A stretch of 33,282 nt of DNA from IMG/VR virus record IMGVR_UViG_3300020436_000041, positions 1 through 33,282 of that record. One strand, 5' to 3'. This document shows, one piece after another, positions 23,624-30,891 of the stretch. Each line of letters starts with the position of its first letter. The first letter of the stretch is position 1. The translations under genes were made by a program, and so were the position numbers. The stretch comes from a virus. The notes under the pieces were generated by a model. It searched no databases, was not told the origin of the DNA, and saw nothing but the letters and a program-made list of their open reading frames with translations.

Positions 23624-23651
23624 GGGAGGGGATAACCCTCCCTTTTTTTTT
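23624..23651 (+). terminator. strong terminator just before the ATPase gene
   Basis: GGGAGGG (23624-23630) pairs perfectly with CCCTCCC (23636-23642) around a 5-base loop, followed by nine T residues. The next ATG is only two bases after the T run, so downstream genes need read-through or antitermination; no promoter fits in the gap. Confidence 0.9.
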
Positions 23652-23653
23652 AC

Positions 23654-24523
23654 ATGACTTTAGAAGAAAGAACAATAGACAATTTAGTGATGGATGCAAT
23701 AGAAGAAAAATGCATCATCAACACAGAAGAAAAAATTTTATATCCTCCTGTTGCTATGTCAATAGGAGAAAAATCAATCAAGACAAAAGACGGAATGAAG
23801 ACTTATCCTATACCAATAGGAACATACGGTAACTTTAGCTTTGTACAAGCGCCTCCAAAAACTAAGAAAACATTCTTTGTTTCTTTATTAGCATCAGTTT
23901 ATCTTGCAGGTCAGAATAAGTTTGGTGGAGAAATCAAAGGGCATAGAGACAATAAACAGCTCTTGCATTTTGACACAGAGCAAGGAAAGTGGCACTGTCA
24001 AAAAGTATTTAGAAGAGTGCTTGACATGAATAATACCGAAAAAGACGATAATTATAAAACGTTTACATTAAGAACAGTAGGCTATAAAACTAGAATGCAG
24101 TTTATAGAATATTGGCTTAGGGAAAAAGTTGAGACTAATAGAGCTGGCCTAGTTATCGTAGATGGTATAGCTGATTTAGTAAGTGATGTAAACAACTTAG
24201 AAGAAAGTAACAATGTGGTACAAAAGTTGATGGAATGGACTACTGACTATAATTGTCATATAGTTACCATAATTCACTCTAACTATGGCTCTTCAAAACC
24301 AACAGGACACTTAGGTAGTCTGTTAGAAAAGAAAGCAGAAACGCAAATAGAATTAGAAGTAAATACTGTACACGCAGACAACATAACTGTTAAGTGCAGA
24401 AGAAGTAGAGGTTTTCCATTTGATTCATTTAGCTTTAAGGTCAATGAGTTTGGCTATCCTGTTATAGTAGGAAATTTATACAACCATTTAGAAGGCTTAA
24501 AAATTAAACACAAAAAGATGTGA
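23654..24523 (+). CDS. RecA/RepA-like ATPase, putative replicative helicase or loader
   Basis: The 289-residue protein has a RecA-type ATPase core. The P-loop region is VQAPPKTKKTFF (64-75), in which the standard GxxxxGK[ST] is changed to A-P-P-K-T-K-K-T. LLHFDTEQGKW (103-113) follows, then a Walker B strand AGLVIVDGIADLV (164-176) with Asp170, and the motif IVTIIHSN with Ser/His at 208-209. This layout matches AAA_25/RepA-like helicases of plasmids and phages. With no DNA polymerase in the window, it would work with host replication proteins. Its C-terminus carries a basic patch (VKCRRSRGFPFDSFSF). Confidence 0.7.
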   Translation: MTLEERTIDNLVMDAIEEKCIINTEEKILYPPVAMSIGEKSIKTKDGMKTYPIPIGTYGNFSFVQAPPKTKKTFFVSLLASVYLAGQNKFGGEIKGHRDNKQLLHFDTEQGKWHCQKVFRRVLDMNNTEKDDNYKTFTLRTVGYKTRMQFIEYWLREKVETNRAGLVIVDGIADLVSDVNNLEESNNVVQKLMEWTTDYNCHIVTIIHSNYGSSKPTGHLGSLLEKKAETQIELEVNTVHADNITVKCRRSRGFPFDSFSFKVNEFGYPVIVGNLYNHLEGLKIKHKKM

Positions 24524-24918
24524 AAAGTATTACTTTAATATGCCCATTATACATAACTCTACCAAGAGTTAAAACTAAAGATAAAAAGATTGCTATAAAT
24601 CTTAACACTTATAGAAATCTATATCATTATACAAATAATGAGGTTAAAAAGAAGTACTTAGAGCTTATCAAAGAACAATTAAAAGGTGTTGTAATTCAAA
24701 CACCTGTAGAAGTTACATACAAAATATACAAACCAACAAAACGAAAGCTTGACAAAATGAATGTTGTTAGCATAACGTCAAAGTATTTGATGGATGCTAT
24801 AACACAATTAGGTTGTTGGGAAGATGACAATGACGATTTTATAAAAACAGAAACAATAATGCCGACAGAATTAGATAGAGAAAATGCAAGAGTTGAAGTT
24901 TTTATAAATAGTATATGA
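24520..24918 (+). CDS. RusA-like Holliday junction resolvase
   Basis: The 132-residue protein starts with GTG overlapping the ATPase stop (GTGA). It shows the RusA pattern: a basic N-terminal part, then KRKLDKMNVVSITSKYLMDA (74-93) and CWEDDNDDF (99-107). The acidic residues Asp78, Asp92 and Asp102/103 fit the metal-binding site of RusA. It would cut four-way junctions before packaging. The first Asp cluster is D-K-M-N rather than D-x-D-N, so one acidic residue of the classical site is absent. Confidence 0.7.
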   Translation: MKSITLICPLYITLPRVKTKDKKIAINLNTYRNLYHYTNNEVKKKYLELIKEQLKGVVIQTPVEVTYKIYKPTKRKLDKMNVVSITSKYLMDAITQLGCWEDDNDDFIKTETIMPTELDRENARVEVFINSI

Positions 24919-25475
24919 ATGTTTTAGGAAAGATAGCTAAGAACCACAAATTATGGCTTAAAATGGTTCTTAACATGGGGTGTAACCCTAACGTAGCAGA
25001 GGACATTGTACAAGAGATGTACATAAGAGTAGATAGATTAATCAAGCAGGGTAAAAATGTTATGTATGACGAGGATTCTGCAAACAGGTTTTATATATAC
25101 CTTACTTTAAAATCTATGTATATAGACTATAAAAGAGCTAAAGGAAAGTATACGTTCTTTGAAATCATGGATAATGACGTTGATTCTATATCAGAAAATC
25201 CAGCATACTATTCTGGAATGGATGTAGAAGAGCAAGAGGCTTTCACAAGATTATACAATAAAATACTAGAAGAAATAAACACTTGGGATTTTTATAACAA
25301 AAACCTTTGTATAGCATATTTTACAACAGGACTGTCTTTAGACAAGCTCGTTAAAGAGCTTGGCATAGGAAGGTCAAGTATATACAATACAATAAAAAAT
25401 CACAGAGAAATTATACAAGATAAATTTAAAGAAGATGTAGAAGATTTTAGAAATAAAGATTATGACAAAATATAA
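24915..25475 (+). CDS. RNA polymerase sigma factor-like protein
   Basis: The product is 186 residues. Residues about 10-75 resemble sigma region 2 (NPNVAEDIVQEMYIRVDRLI; RFYIYLTLKSMYIDYKRAKG), and residues 139-165 form a region 4-like helix-turn-helix (LSLDKLVKELGIGRSSIYNT). The acidic linker between them suits a group 4 (ECF-type) sigma. It would bind host RNA polymerase and direct it to phage promoters, probably for the late block. The CGTTATCA element before the morphogenesis genes is a candidate target, but nothing in the sequence ties the two directly. A transcriptional regulator with a similar HTH is the alternative. Confidence 0.65.
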   Translation: MNVLGKIAKNHKLWLKMVLNMGCNPNVAEDIVQEMYIRVDRLIKQGKNVMYDEDSANRFYIYLTLKSMYIDYKRAKGKYTFFEIMDNDVDSISENPAYYSGMDVEEQEAFTRLYNKILEEINTWDFYNKNLCIAYFTTGLSLDKLVKELGIGRSSIYNTIKNHREIIQDKFKEDVEDFRNKDYDKI

Positions 25476-25854
25476 AAAGTGGAAAAAAAAGTTTGATAAA
25501 GAAAACACTATAGGTTTAGGGGATATAGTGGAAAAAGTAACTACAGCTACAGGAATAAAAAAAGCAGTTAAATTTATTGCTGGAGAAGATTGTGGCTGTG
25601 AAGAGAGGAAAAATAAAATGAACTCTATTCCTATACTAAAAAAAAGGAATGTAAACTGTTTAACAGAATCAGAGTACAATTATTTAAGTGAATGGTTTGA
25701 TAAAAAAGTCAATGTAGTGAGGCAAGCAGACCAGAACAAATTGCTTGCAATATACAACAGGGTTTTCAATCAAAGAAAACAAAGAACAAGTTGTGGTTCT
25801 TGTATCAAAACAATGATAGAAGAATTAAAAGTTTTGTTTAACCAATACAATTAA
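25462..25854 (+). CDS. Cys-containing hypothetical protein, 130 residues
   Basis: The N-terminal half is basic with TIGLGDIVEKVTTATGIKKA and then GEDCGCEERKNKMN; the C-terminal half has RTSCGSCIKTMIEELKVLFN. The DCGC and SCGSC pairs could bind a metal such as zinc. Proteins of this layout (GLGD...TGIK...DCGC) are frequent in flavobacterial phages near replication genes. No function is known. It overlaps the sigma-like gene by 14 bases and is probably co-translated with it. Confidence 0.6.
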   Translation: MTKYKKWKKKFDKENTIGLGDIVEKVTTATGIKKAVKFIAGEDCGCEERKNKMNSIPILKKRNVNCLTESEYNYLSEWFDKKVNVVRQADQNKLLAIYNRVFNQRKQRTSCGSCIKTMIEELKVLFNQYN

Positions 25855-25855
25855 T

Positions 25856-26569
25856 ATGAAAGACTTTAGACCAAGACTTAAAGGCAATAAATTAAAAGCC
25901 TTTTTAAACATAACCAAAAGAGAAAACAGAGTTTTAATTATTGGAGATTTGCATGAGCCGTTTTGCCTAGACAATTATTTAGATTTTTGTTCTAACATTT
26001 ACTCTAAGTACAACTGCAATAAAGTTATATTTATAGGAGATGTTATAGACAATCATTATTCAAGCTACCATGAAACAGACGCAGATGGTTTAGGTGGTGG
26101 AGATGAGCTAGATATAGCCATAGATAGAATTTCCAGGTGGTATACTGAGTTTCCAAAAGCTCATGTTATTATAGGAAATCATGACAGAATTATAGCTAGG
26201 AAAGCTCAAACAGGAGGCATTCCTAGTAGATGGATTCGAGATTACTCAGATGTTCTTAACACTCCAGGCTGGACTTTTATAGAAAGGCTTGTGGTTGACA
26301 ATGTGCAATATATACATGGAGAGGGAGGAACAGCTAGGACAAAGGCAAAAGGAGACATGATGTCAACAGTTCAAGGGCATTTACACACTCAATGTTATAC
26401 AGAGTGGTGTGTTGGTGCTAAGTTTAAAGTGTTTGCCACACAAGTAGGTTGTGGTATAGACCATGAAAAATATGCTTTTGCATATGCTAAGGCAGGCAAA
26501 AAACCAGCGATAGGATGTGCTGTAGTTTTTGGAGGGCATACAGTTATTAACGAATTAATGGAATTATGA
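25856..26569 (+). CDS. calcineurin-like metallophosphoesterase
   Basis: The 237-residue protein carries the whole metallophosphoesterase motif set in order: GDLHEP (30-35), GDVID (61-65), GNHD (107-110) and GHLHT (174-178), plus a His at 154. These bind two metal ions and hydrolyse phosphomonoesters or phosphodiesters. The substrate cannot be told; phage relatives act on nucleotides, RNA or DNA ends. It lies in the replication operon two bases after the previous stop and overlaps a 45-residue gene by four bases. Confidence 0.8.
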   Translation: MKDFRPRLKGNKLKAFLNITKRENRVLIIGDLHEPFCLDNYLDFCSNIYSKYNCNKVIFIGDVIDNHYSSYHETDADGLGGGDELDIAIDRISRWYTEFPKAHVIIGNHDRIIARKAQTGGIPSRWIRDYSDVLNTPGWTFIERLVVDNVQYIHGEGGTARTKAKGDMMSTVQGHLHTQCYTEWCVGAKFKVFATQVGCGIDHEKYAFAYAKAGKKPAIGCAVVFGGHTVINELMEL

Positions 26570-26703
26570 AATTAAAGGATAAAAAACATACAACAGCTCA
26601 AAGAATTGGAAGGGTTGAAAGAGTGTTAAGTCAGTTATATTTAACAAGCGTCAGTTTAACAAAAAGGATAGATGAATTAGAAAAACACATAAATAATGAG
26701 TGA
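26566..26703 (+). CDS. 45-residue helical hypothetical protein
   Basis: This small frame overlaps both neighbours (ATGA upstream, eight bases downstream). It encodes a basic helix with heptad-like hydrophobic spacing (RIGRVERVLSQLYLTSVSLT), probably a small coiled coil. The function is unknown; it is real by packing. Confidence 0.55.
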   Translation: MKLKDKKHTTAQRIGRVERVLSQLYLTSVSLTKRIDELEKHINNE

Positions 26704-27031
26704 TAGTAAAAAAGCATATGAAGAGTTGTTTGGTAGTTTACCAACTAACAGTCAAGAAAGAAAAAGAATGCCTATATATACAGGAGTTATAAAGTATTTT
26801 CCAAAAGCTATAGCAGAACTATCAAAAGTGTCTTTGATTGGGAACGAACAACATCATCCAGATAAACCTTTGCATTGGGATAGAAACAAAAGCACAGATG
26901 AGCTAGACGCATTGATGAGGCACTTGATTGAGGCAGGTAAAATTGATACTGACGGAATCCGTCATTCTGCAAAAGTAGCATGGAGAGCTTTGGCTAACTT
27001 AGAAAAAGAGCTTGAAAAATTTGGTAATTAA
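26696..27031 (+). CDS. MazZ-like dGTP/dATP pyrophosphohydrolase (DUF5664)
   Basis: The 111-residue protein matches the N-terminal dATP/dGTP diphosphohydrolase family (DUF5664, MazZ-like). It has RMPIYTGVIKYFPKAIAELS (24-43), LHWDRNKSTDELDALMRHLI (59-78) and GIRHSAKVAWRALA (87-100). In Z-genome phages, MazZ cuts dGTP so that aminoadenine nucleotides can be made by PurZ. No PurZ is present here, so the enzyme more likely trims host dNTP pools. The assignment rests on the conserved blocks; which nucleotide is cut is unknown. A promoter lies in the last codons of the gene. Confidence 0.7.
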   Translation: MSDSKKAYEELFGSLPTNSQERKRMPIYTGVIKYFPKAIAELSKVSLIGNEQHHPDKPLHWDRNKSTDELDALMRHLIEAGKIDTDGIRHSAKVAWRALANLEKELEKFGN

Positions 27032-27051
27032 GAAATTTGTTTATATATTTG
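27020..27051 (+). promoter_or_regulatory. promoter for the 27080 gene set
   Basis: TTTG (27020-27023), a 20-base spacer and TATATTTG (27044-27051) match the host-type promoter. Its -33 box lies within the end of the MazZ-like gene, and transcription would start near 27058, about 22 bases before the ATG at 27080. Confidence 0.75.
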
Positions 27052-27079
27052 GCTTTATTAACAATAAATATAATAAACA

Positions 27080-27292
27080 ATGGTAGAAACAACAGTAGTA
27101 TACGACACAGTAACATTAGTATTAAGAGGTATCTTTGAAAAAGGAGATAGAGGAGATTATTTCAATGCTCCTGAACCAAGGTATTTTAGGATTTATGAAG
27201 TTATATGTGATAAACAAAACATCATGGATATTTTAGATTGTGATGTTTTATTAGAGCTTGAAGAAAAAGCTCTGGAAGGAATGGAAGAATAA
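27080..27292 (+). CDS. 70-residue acidic hypothetical protein
   Basis: The first gene after an internal promoter. The product is acidic, with VVYDTVTLVLRGIFEKGDRG at the start (a strand-loop feel) and ECDVLLELEEKA-like acidic end (DCDVLLELEEKALEGMEE). No family was recognised. Its own promoter suggests it is expressed on a different schedule from the upstream genes. Confidence 0.55.
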   Translation: MVETTVVYDTVTLVLRGIFEKGDRGDYFNAPEPRYFRIYEVICDKQNIMDILDCDVLLELEEKALEGMEE

Positions 27293-27309
27293 TAATAAAA
27301 ATAACAAAT

Positions 27310-27471
27310 ATGTCAGAACCAATAATGAATGAAACGTTTGAATCGTTTAGAATGAAGCAAAGAGTTGTTGAAAGGAATAAAGCAATAAAACTTTTGTGTA
27401 GTCAAGGGTATACTGTTTTTGATAAAGAGGGTAACATACTAAACGAAAATAACGTAACTACTTATAAGTAA
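27310..27471 (+). CDS. 53-residue hypothetical protein
   Basis: A small frame in the gap between 27292 and 27475 with an A-rich leader. The product has a basic helix (RMKQRVVERNKAIKLLCSQG) followed by a short beta-like end (YTVFDKEGNIL). It is probably a small DNA-metabolism accessory; unknown. Confidence 0.55.
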   Translation: MSEPIMNETFESFRMKQRVVERNKAIKLLCSQGYTVFDKEGNILNENNVTTYK

Positions 27472-27474
27472 AAC

Positions 27475-28155
27475 ATGATTGTTTTATTTGACGCAGATAG
27501 TTTGGTGTGGGCTTCTTGTTGTAAGGCAGAAGCAAACATAGAAGAAGCTAAAGAAGAGTATGACCTTGCATTTGAAAACATTTTAATTTATTTGTATGGT
27601 AGTTATGATATTGATACAGTTATTACTTTTAATAATAGTAGTGGAAATTTTAGAAAATTATTAGACAATAATTACAAGGCTAACAGAAAAGGAGAGCTGC
27701 CTTTAATATTACAGGAGCTACATGACTACGTTACCGATAAATATAACGGTGTTAAGACTTGTGGAGTAGAGACTGATGATTTAGTTGCTAGATATTGGAA
27801 AAAAATATCTGAAGAGAAAGGAAGAGATAATGTCATAATACTTTCTTTAGACAAAGATTATATGCAGCTCCCTGCTTTAATATACAACTACCACTACAAA
27901 CATCAATGTCTTTATGATGTCTCTGAAGAAGAAGCATTTAGAAACTTTTATACTCAGATGATTACAGGAGATACTGTAGATAATGTTAATTATTGTAAGG
28001 GTTACGGAAAGAGGTATGCAGAAAAAACACTAAAAGAATGTAAAACTCATTACCAATTTAGCAAAAAGGTTTATGAGCTATATAGAAAAATATACAAACA
28101 AAAAGCTAGACTAAAATATATACAATGTTATAATTTACTTAGATTGAGAATGTAA
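27475..28155 (+). CDS. 5'-3' exonuclease / flap endonuclease (PIN/FEN family)
   Basis: The 226-residue protein matches the T5/T4 RNase H-like FEN family that removes RNA primers and 5' flaps. Its motifs are FDADSLVW (5-12, with Asp6 and Asp8), YKANRKGE (67-74), GVETDDLVARYW (97-108), SLDKDYMQLP (124-133, Asp126 and Asp128) and GDTVDNV (165-171). These are the acidic metal ligands in the expected order. With no DNA polymerase in the window, it would process flaps made by the host polymerase or degrade host DNA. The next start overlaps the stop (TAATG). Confidence 0.85.
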   Translation: MIVLFDADSLVWASCCKAEANIEEAKEEYDLAFENILIYLYGSYDIDTVITFNNSSGNFRKLLDNNYKANRKGELPLILQELHDYVTDKYNGVKTCGVETDDLVARYWKKISEEKGRDNVIILSLDKDYMQLPALIYNYHYKHQCLYDVSEEEAFRNFYTQMITGDTVDNVNYCKGYGKRYAEKTLKECKTHYQFSKKVYELYRKIYKQKARLKYIQCYNLLRLRM

Positions 28156-28427
28156 TGAAAGATGGTGTGTCAGACTCAAAGATAGCTGAGTATTTTGCTC
28201 TCACTACCTATGAGTTGGAGAAGGGAACTAGTGTTGAGGAGATTGAAGAGATTTTAAAAGAGTACGAAAAAAGAGAAATGTATTTAGAATGTGCTGGTAT
28301 TTATAACGCAATAGAGTGTTATAAGTTTCATATCAGCGTTGACTTAGCAAAAATTTACAGTAGTAATAAAATAAAGAATAACATAAAGTTTATAGAGAAT
28401 GATAAAAAAAATAAGAAAGGAAGTTGA
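28155..28427 (+). CDS. 90-residue hypothetical protein
   Basis: Acidic at first and basic at the end, with two helices (SVEEIEEILKEYEKREMYLE; CAGIYNAIECYKFHISVDLA). It overlaps the next gene by 29 bases. No motif was recognised; it lies between the FEN nuclease and the DnaA-like gene and may belong to the replication complex. Confidence 0.55.
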   Translation: MKDGVSDSKIAEYFALTTYELEKGTSVEEIEEILKEYEKREMYLECAGIYNAIECYKFHISVDLAKIYSSNKIKNNIKFIENDKKNKKGS

Positions 28428-28848
28428 AGAAGCTACTTGTCAGGACTTGTCAAGGAAAAGTAGACAAAGAGAGCTTGTTTATGCAAGAGCAATATATTTT
28501 AAATTGTGTAAGGAAAAAACTACACTAACGTTACAGCAAATAGGAGACAGTCTTGGATTGAACCATGCAACTGTTTTACATGGACTCAACAAAGTTTTTC
28601 CTACAGTCATAGAGCATGAGCCTTTGTATAAAGAAATATACGAATGTGTAAGAAACCAAGAAGATTTGGCATACTTGAAAGAAAACTACAACGCTTTAAG
28701 AAAGCAATACGACAAGCTGTTAAAGTTAAAAACATTTGACGAACATACAGAGCTTGTTGATATTGTAAGAGAAGTTCCTAAAAGACATATTGAACTAGCA
28801 AAGATTAGAATTAGAGCTATGGTTGATATGATGAAAACATATGCGTAA
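28399..28848 (+). CDS. DnaA domain IV-like DNA-binding protein
   Basis: The 149-residue protein contains the DnaA C-terminal DNA-binding pattern: DLSRKSRQRELVYARAIYF (16-34) and LTLQQIGDSLGLNHATVLHG (43-62). These match the basic loop and the helix-turn-helix with the (H/N)xxTVLHxxxK signature that contacts DnaA boxes. The AAA+ ATPase domain of full DnaA is absent. The C-terminal half is a charged coiled coil. It may bind the phage origin or act as a regulator; the TTTAACATG / ATGTTAAA arrays at 30684-33236 are candidate targets by inference only. Confidence 0.75.
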   Translation: MIKKIRKEVEEATCQDLSRKSRQRELVYARAIYFKLCKEKTTLTLQQIGDSLGLNHATVLHGLNKVFPTVIEHEPLYKEIYECVRNQEDLAYLKENYNALRKQYDKLLKLKTFDEHTELVDIVREVPKRHIELAKIRIRAMVDMMKTYA

Positions 28849-29056
28849 GATAAAGGTTTTAAATCCTAAAGCTGTTCAATGGTGTATGGCAAATGATTTT
28901 ATAATTTACCCTGTAACAAAAGACAATCAGAATTATAATATTGTTATAGAGAAGGGAAATAGAAAAGTTGTTGTAAGTGAAGTCTTTAACAAGAAATCAG
29001 TACAAGAAGGAATAGCTGATGTGTATTTAAAACTGTACGAAAAACATAATAAATAA
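28841..29056 (+). CDS. 71-residue hypothetical protein
   Basis: A small basic protein with a beta-rich core (FIIYPVTKDNQNYNIVIEKG; NRKVVVSEVFNKKSVQEGIA). It is the last gene before the terminase block and overlaps the DnaA-like gene by eight bases. Function unknown. Confidence 0.55.
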   Translation: MRKIKVLNPKAVQWCMANDFIIYPVTKDNQNYNIVIEKGNRKVVVSEVFNKKSVQEGIADVYLKLYEKHNK

Positions 29057-29060
29057 TATA

Positions 29061-29068
29061 CGTTATCA
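29061..29068 (+). promoter_or_regulatory. CGTTATCA start-proximal element (copy 4)
   Basis: CGTTATCA ends four bases before the ATG at 29073, as in the copies at 323, 7663 and 11661. It heads the terminase pair, so the element is shared by all clear morphogenesis starts that begin after a gap except 9508 (18 bases) and 11009 (absent). Confidence 0.6.
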
Positions 29069-29072
29069 TTAT

Positions 29073-29471
29073 ATGGCAAGAGCTAAGAAAAATAATTCTA
29101 CAGAAATCAAAAGAACAGATGGTAGAAAAAACAATAAAAGGTTAGCACCCAAACCTATATCTACTATAAAGAAACTTTCTCCAGCCAGACAAAACAAAGC
29201 TAAAAGAGAAAGGATTTCTTCTTATGCTACCTCAGCAATGAAAGATGTTTTTGGAAGCGAGAAAGAGGCCTTTAAACATTTAGCAGAGCTTGCTAAGAAA
29301 AACTTTACTCACATGAAACTGTTAATGGAATATGCTTATGGTAAACCTTCAGACAGTATAAATGATTCTGCTAAAAATAATAAGATACAAGTTCCTGTAA
29401 TAAACTTCTTTAACAATAAGGATAAGGATTTAGAAGATGAAGTTATTGATGTAACTCCAGAAGATGAATAG
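29073..29471 (+). CDS. terS: putative terminase small subunit
   Basis: The 132-residue protein has a strongly basic N-terminal 50 residues (RKNNKRLAPKPISTIKKLSP), a helical middle (KEAFKHLAELAKKNFTHMKL; LMEYAYGKPSD) and an acidic tail (DKDLEDEVIDVTPEDE). This resembles small terminases of the DUF5681/Terminase-small-like kind, and it overlaps the large subunit gene by eight bases. The usual partner position supports the call; DNA recognition details cannot be read. Confidence 0.7.
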   Translation: MARAKKNNSTEIKRTDGRKNNKRLAPKPISTIKKLSPARQNKAKRERISSYATSAMKDVFGSEKEAFKHLAELAKKNFTHMKLLMEYAYGKPSDSINDSAKNNKIQVPVINFFNNKDKDLEDEVIDVTPEDE

Positions 29472-30678
29472 CAACATAAATCTACACAGTAAATATATTC
29501 CTTTGTTTCAATCAAAGAGTAGATACTTTGTCATAACAGGAGGAAGAGGTAGTGGTAAGAGTTTTGGTGTTGCTTTGTTCTTGCTGAACCTAACGTATGA
29601 GCATGGACATAAAGTATTGTTTACTAGATATACTTTGACATCAGCAAACACTTCAATCATTCCTGAGTTTATTGAGAAAATAGATTTGATGGATGTTCAT
29701 AATGATTTCAGGATAACAAAGGATGAGATAATAAACCTTAAAACAAACAGCTCTATAATGTTTAAAGGTATAAGAACATCTTCAGGTAATCAAACAGCAG
29801 CTCTTAAATCTTTGAACGGAGTAACAACTTTCGTTGTAGATGAAGCAGAAGAGCTTTTAGAAGAAGATGTCTTTAACAAGATAGACTTCTCTATTCGTAC
29901 ACAGGGAAAGCAAAATAGATGTATACTTATATTGAATCCAGCTACTAAAGAGCATTGGATATATCAAAGATTCTTTTTATACAAAAACGTCAAGGGGGGT
30001 TACAATGGTGTTACAAAAGACGCAACATATATACACACCACATATGAGGACAACAAAGATAATTTATCTGAATCATTTGTAAGCCAGATACTTGACATGA
30101 AGAGACGTTCTCCTAGCAAGTTTGAACACATAATACTTGGAGGTTGGATGGAGAAAGCAGAGGGAACAATAATCAGGAATTGGAAAGTAGGAGAGTTTGC
30201 ACAAACAGAATTAACCTGCTACGGACAAGACTTTGGATTCTCTATGGATATGACAACATTAGTAAAAGTTTCTGTTGATAAACAAGTGAGAAAGGTTTAT
30301 GTCAAAGAAGTGTTTGGAAAGACAGGCTTGTCTACTTCAGACATAGCTTTTATGAATAGGAAAGAATGTGGTGCTGACTTAATTATATGTGATAGCTCAG
30401 AGCCAAGATTAATAAAAGAATTAAAAAATACAGGCCTTAACATAAGGCCTACTATAAAGAGAAAGGGAAGTATACTTTCAGGTATTGCTTTAATGCAGGA
30501 CTATGAAATAATTGTAGAAAGAAACTCTCATAATATTATAAGAGAATTTAACAACTATGTTTGGCATGAGAAAGGGCAGAAGCCTATAGATAAATACAAT
30601 CACTTCATAGACGCTATAAGATATTCTCTTCAGTATTTAGTTCAGGGTGTTAACTCTGGAAAGTATGTTATAAGGTAA
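29464..30678 (+). CDS. terL: terminase large subunit
   Basis: This 404-residue protein is the packaging motor. The ATPase half has Walker A GGRGSGKS (26-33), Walker B VVDEAEE (124-130) and a coupling motif LNPATKEHW (157-165). The nuclease half has acidic residues at Asp256 (YGQDFGFS), Asp310 (IICDSSEP) and Asp383 (HFIDAIRYS), which fit the RNase H-like metal site of the Terminase_3 family. The length is normal for small siphoviruses. The enzyme cuts and translocates the genome into the prohead through the portal encoded at 13536. The packaging mode (cos or headful) cannot be told from here. Confidence 0.9.
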   Translation: MNSNINLHSKYIPLFQSKSRYFVITGGRGSGKSFGVALFLLNLTYEHGHKVLFTRYTLTSANTSIIPEFIEKIDLMDVHNDFRITKDEIINLKTNSSIMFKGIRTSSGNQTAALKSLNGVTTFVVDEAEELLEEDVFNKIDFSIRTQGKQNRCILILNPATKEHWIYQRFFLYKNVKGGYNGVTKDATYIHTTYEDNKDNLSESFVSQILDMKRRSPSKFEHIILGGWMEKAEGTIIRNWKVGEFAQTELTCYGQDFGFSMDMTTLVKVSVDKQVRKVYVKEVFGKTGLSTSDIAFMNRKECGADLIICDSSEPRLIKELKNTGLNIRPTIKRKGSILSGIALMQDYEIIVERNSHNIIREFNNYVWHEKGQKPIDKYNHFIDAIRYSLQYLVQGVNSGKYVIR

Positions 30679-30683
30679 AAGCC

Positions 30684-30758
30684 TTTAACATGAAGGTCTT
30701 TAACATGGAGGTTTGTTTAACATGATGCTCTGTTTAACATGGAGCTTTCTTTAACATG
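30684..30758 (+). repeat. TTTAACATG array, first cluster (5 copies)
   Basis: Copies of TTTAACATG start at 30684, 30699, 30716, 30733 and 30750 (steps of 15, 17, 17 and 17 bases). Several copies sit in a small inverted context, such as CCTT...AAGG or CTC...GAG around the core. There is no spacer-like variability as in CRISPR; the units are short and regular, like iterons or operators. Confidence 0.85.
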
Positions 30759-30891
30759 AGGGCATACCTCTCCCACTTATATTATCGCAAATATAGTCTT
30801 GATTTATTTCTGTTAATCAAGTAAAAAAATTTGCAGAGCTTATTATTTTTTTTATATCGTGCGTGCGTGTTCCTTAATATGTATAAGACAA

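Noticed and set aside
23548-23832. 94-codon + strand frame across the SSB end and ATPase start
   Set aside because: It spans a strong terminator and overlaps two well supported genes; the translation is Arg/Cys/Asn-rich and unlike a protein.
30684-30758. CRISPR array
   Set aside because: The repeat core is only 9 bases and the unit about 17 bases, with no unique spacers of 25-45 bases and no cas genes.
30798-30821. Intrinsic terminator after terL
   Set aside because: The stem is 7 A/T-rich pairs and is followed by A residues rather than T on the + strand; kept only as a stem-loop.
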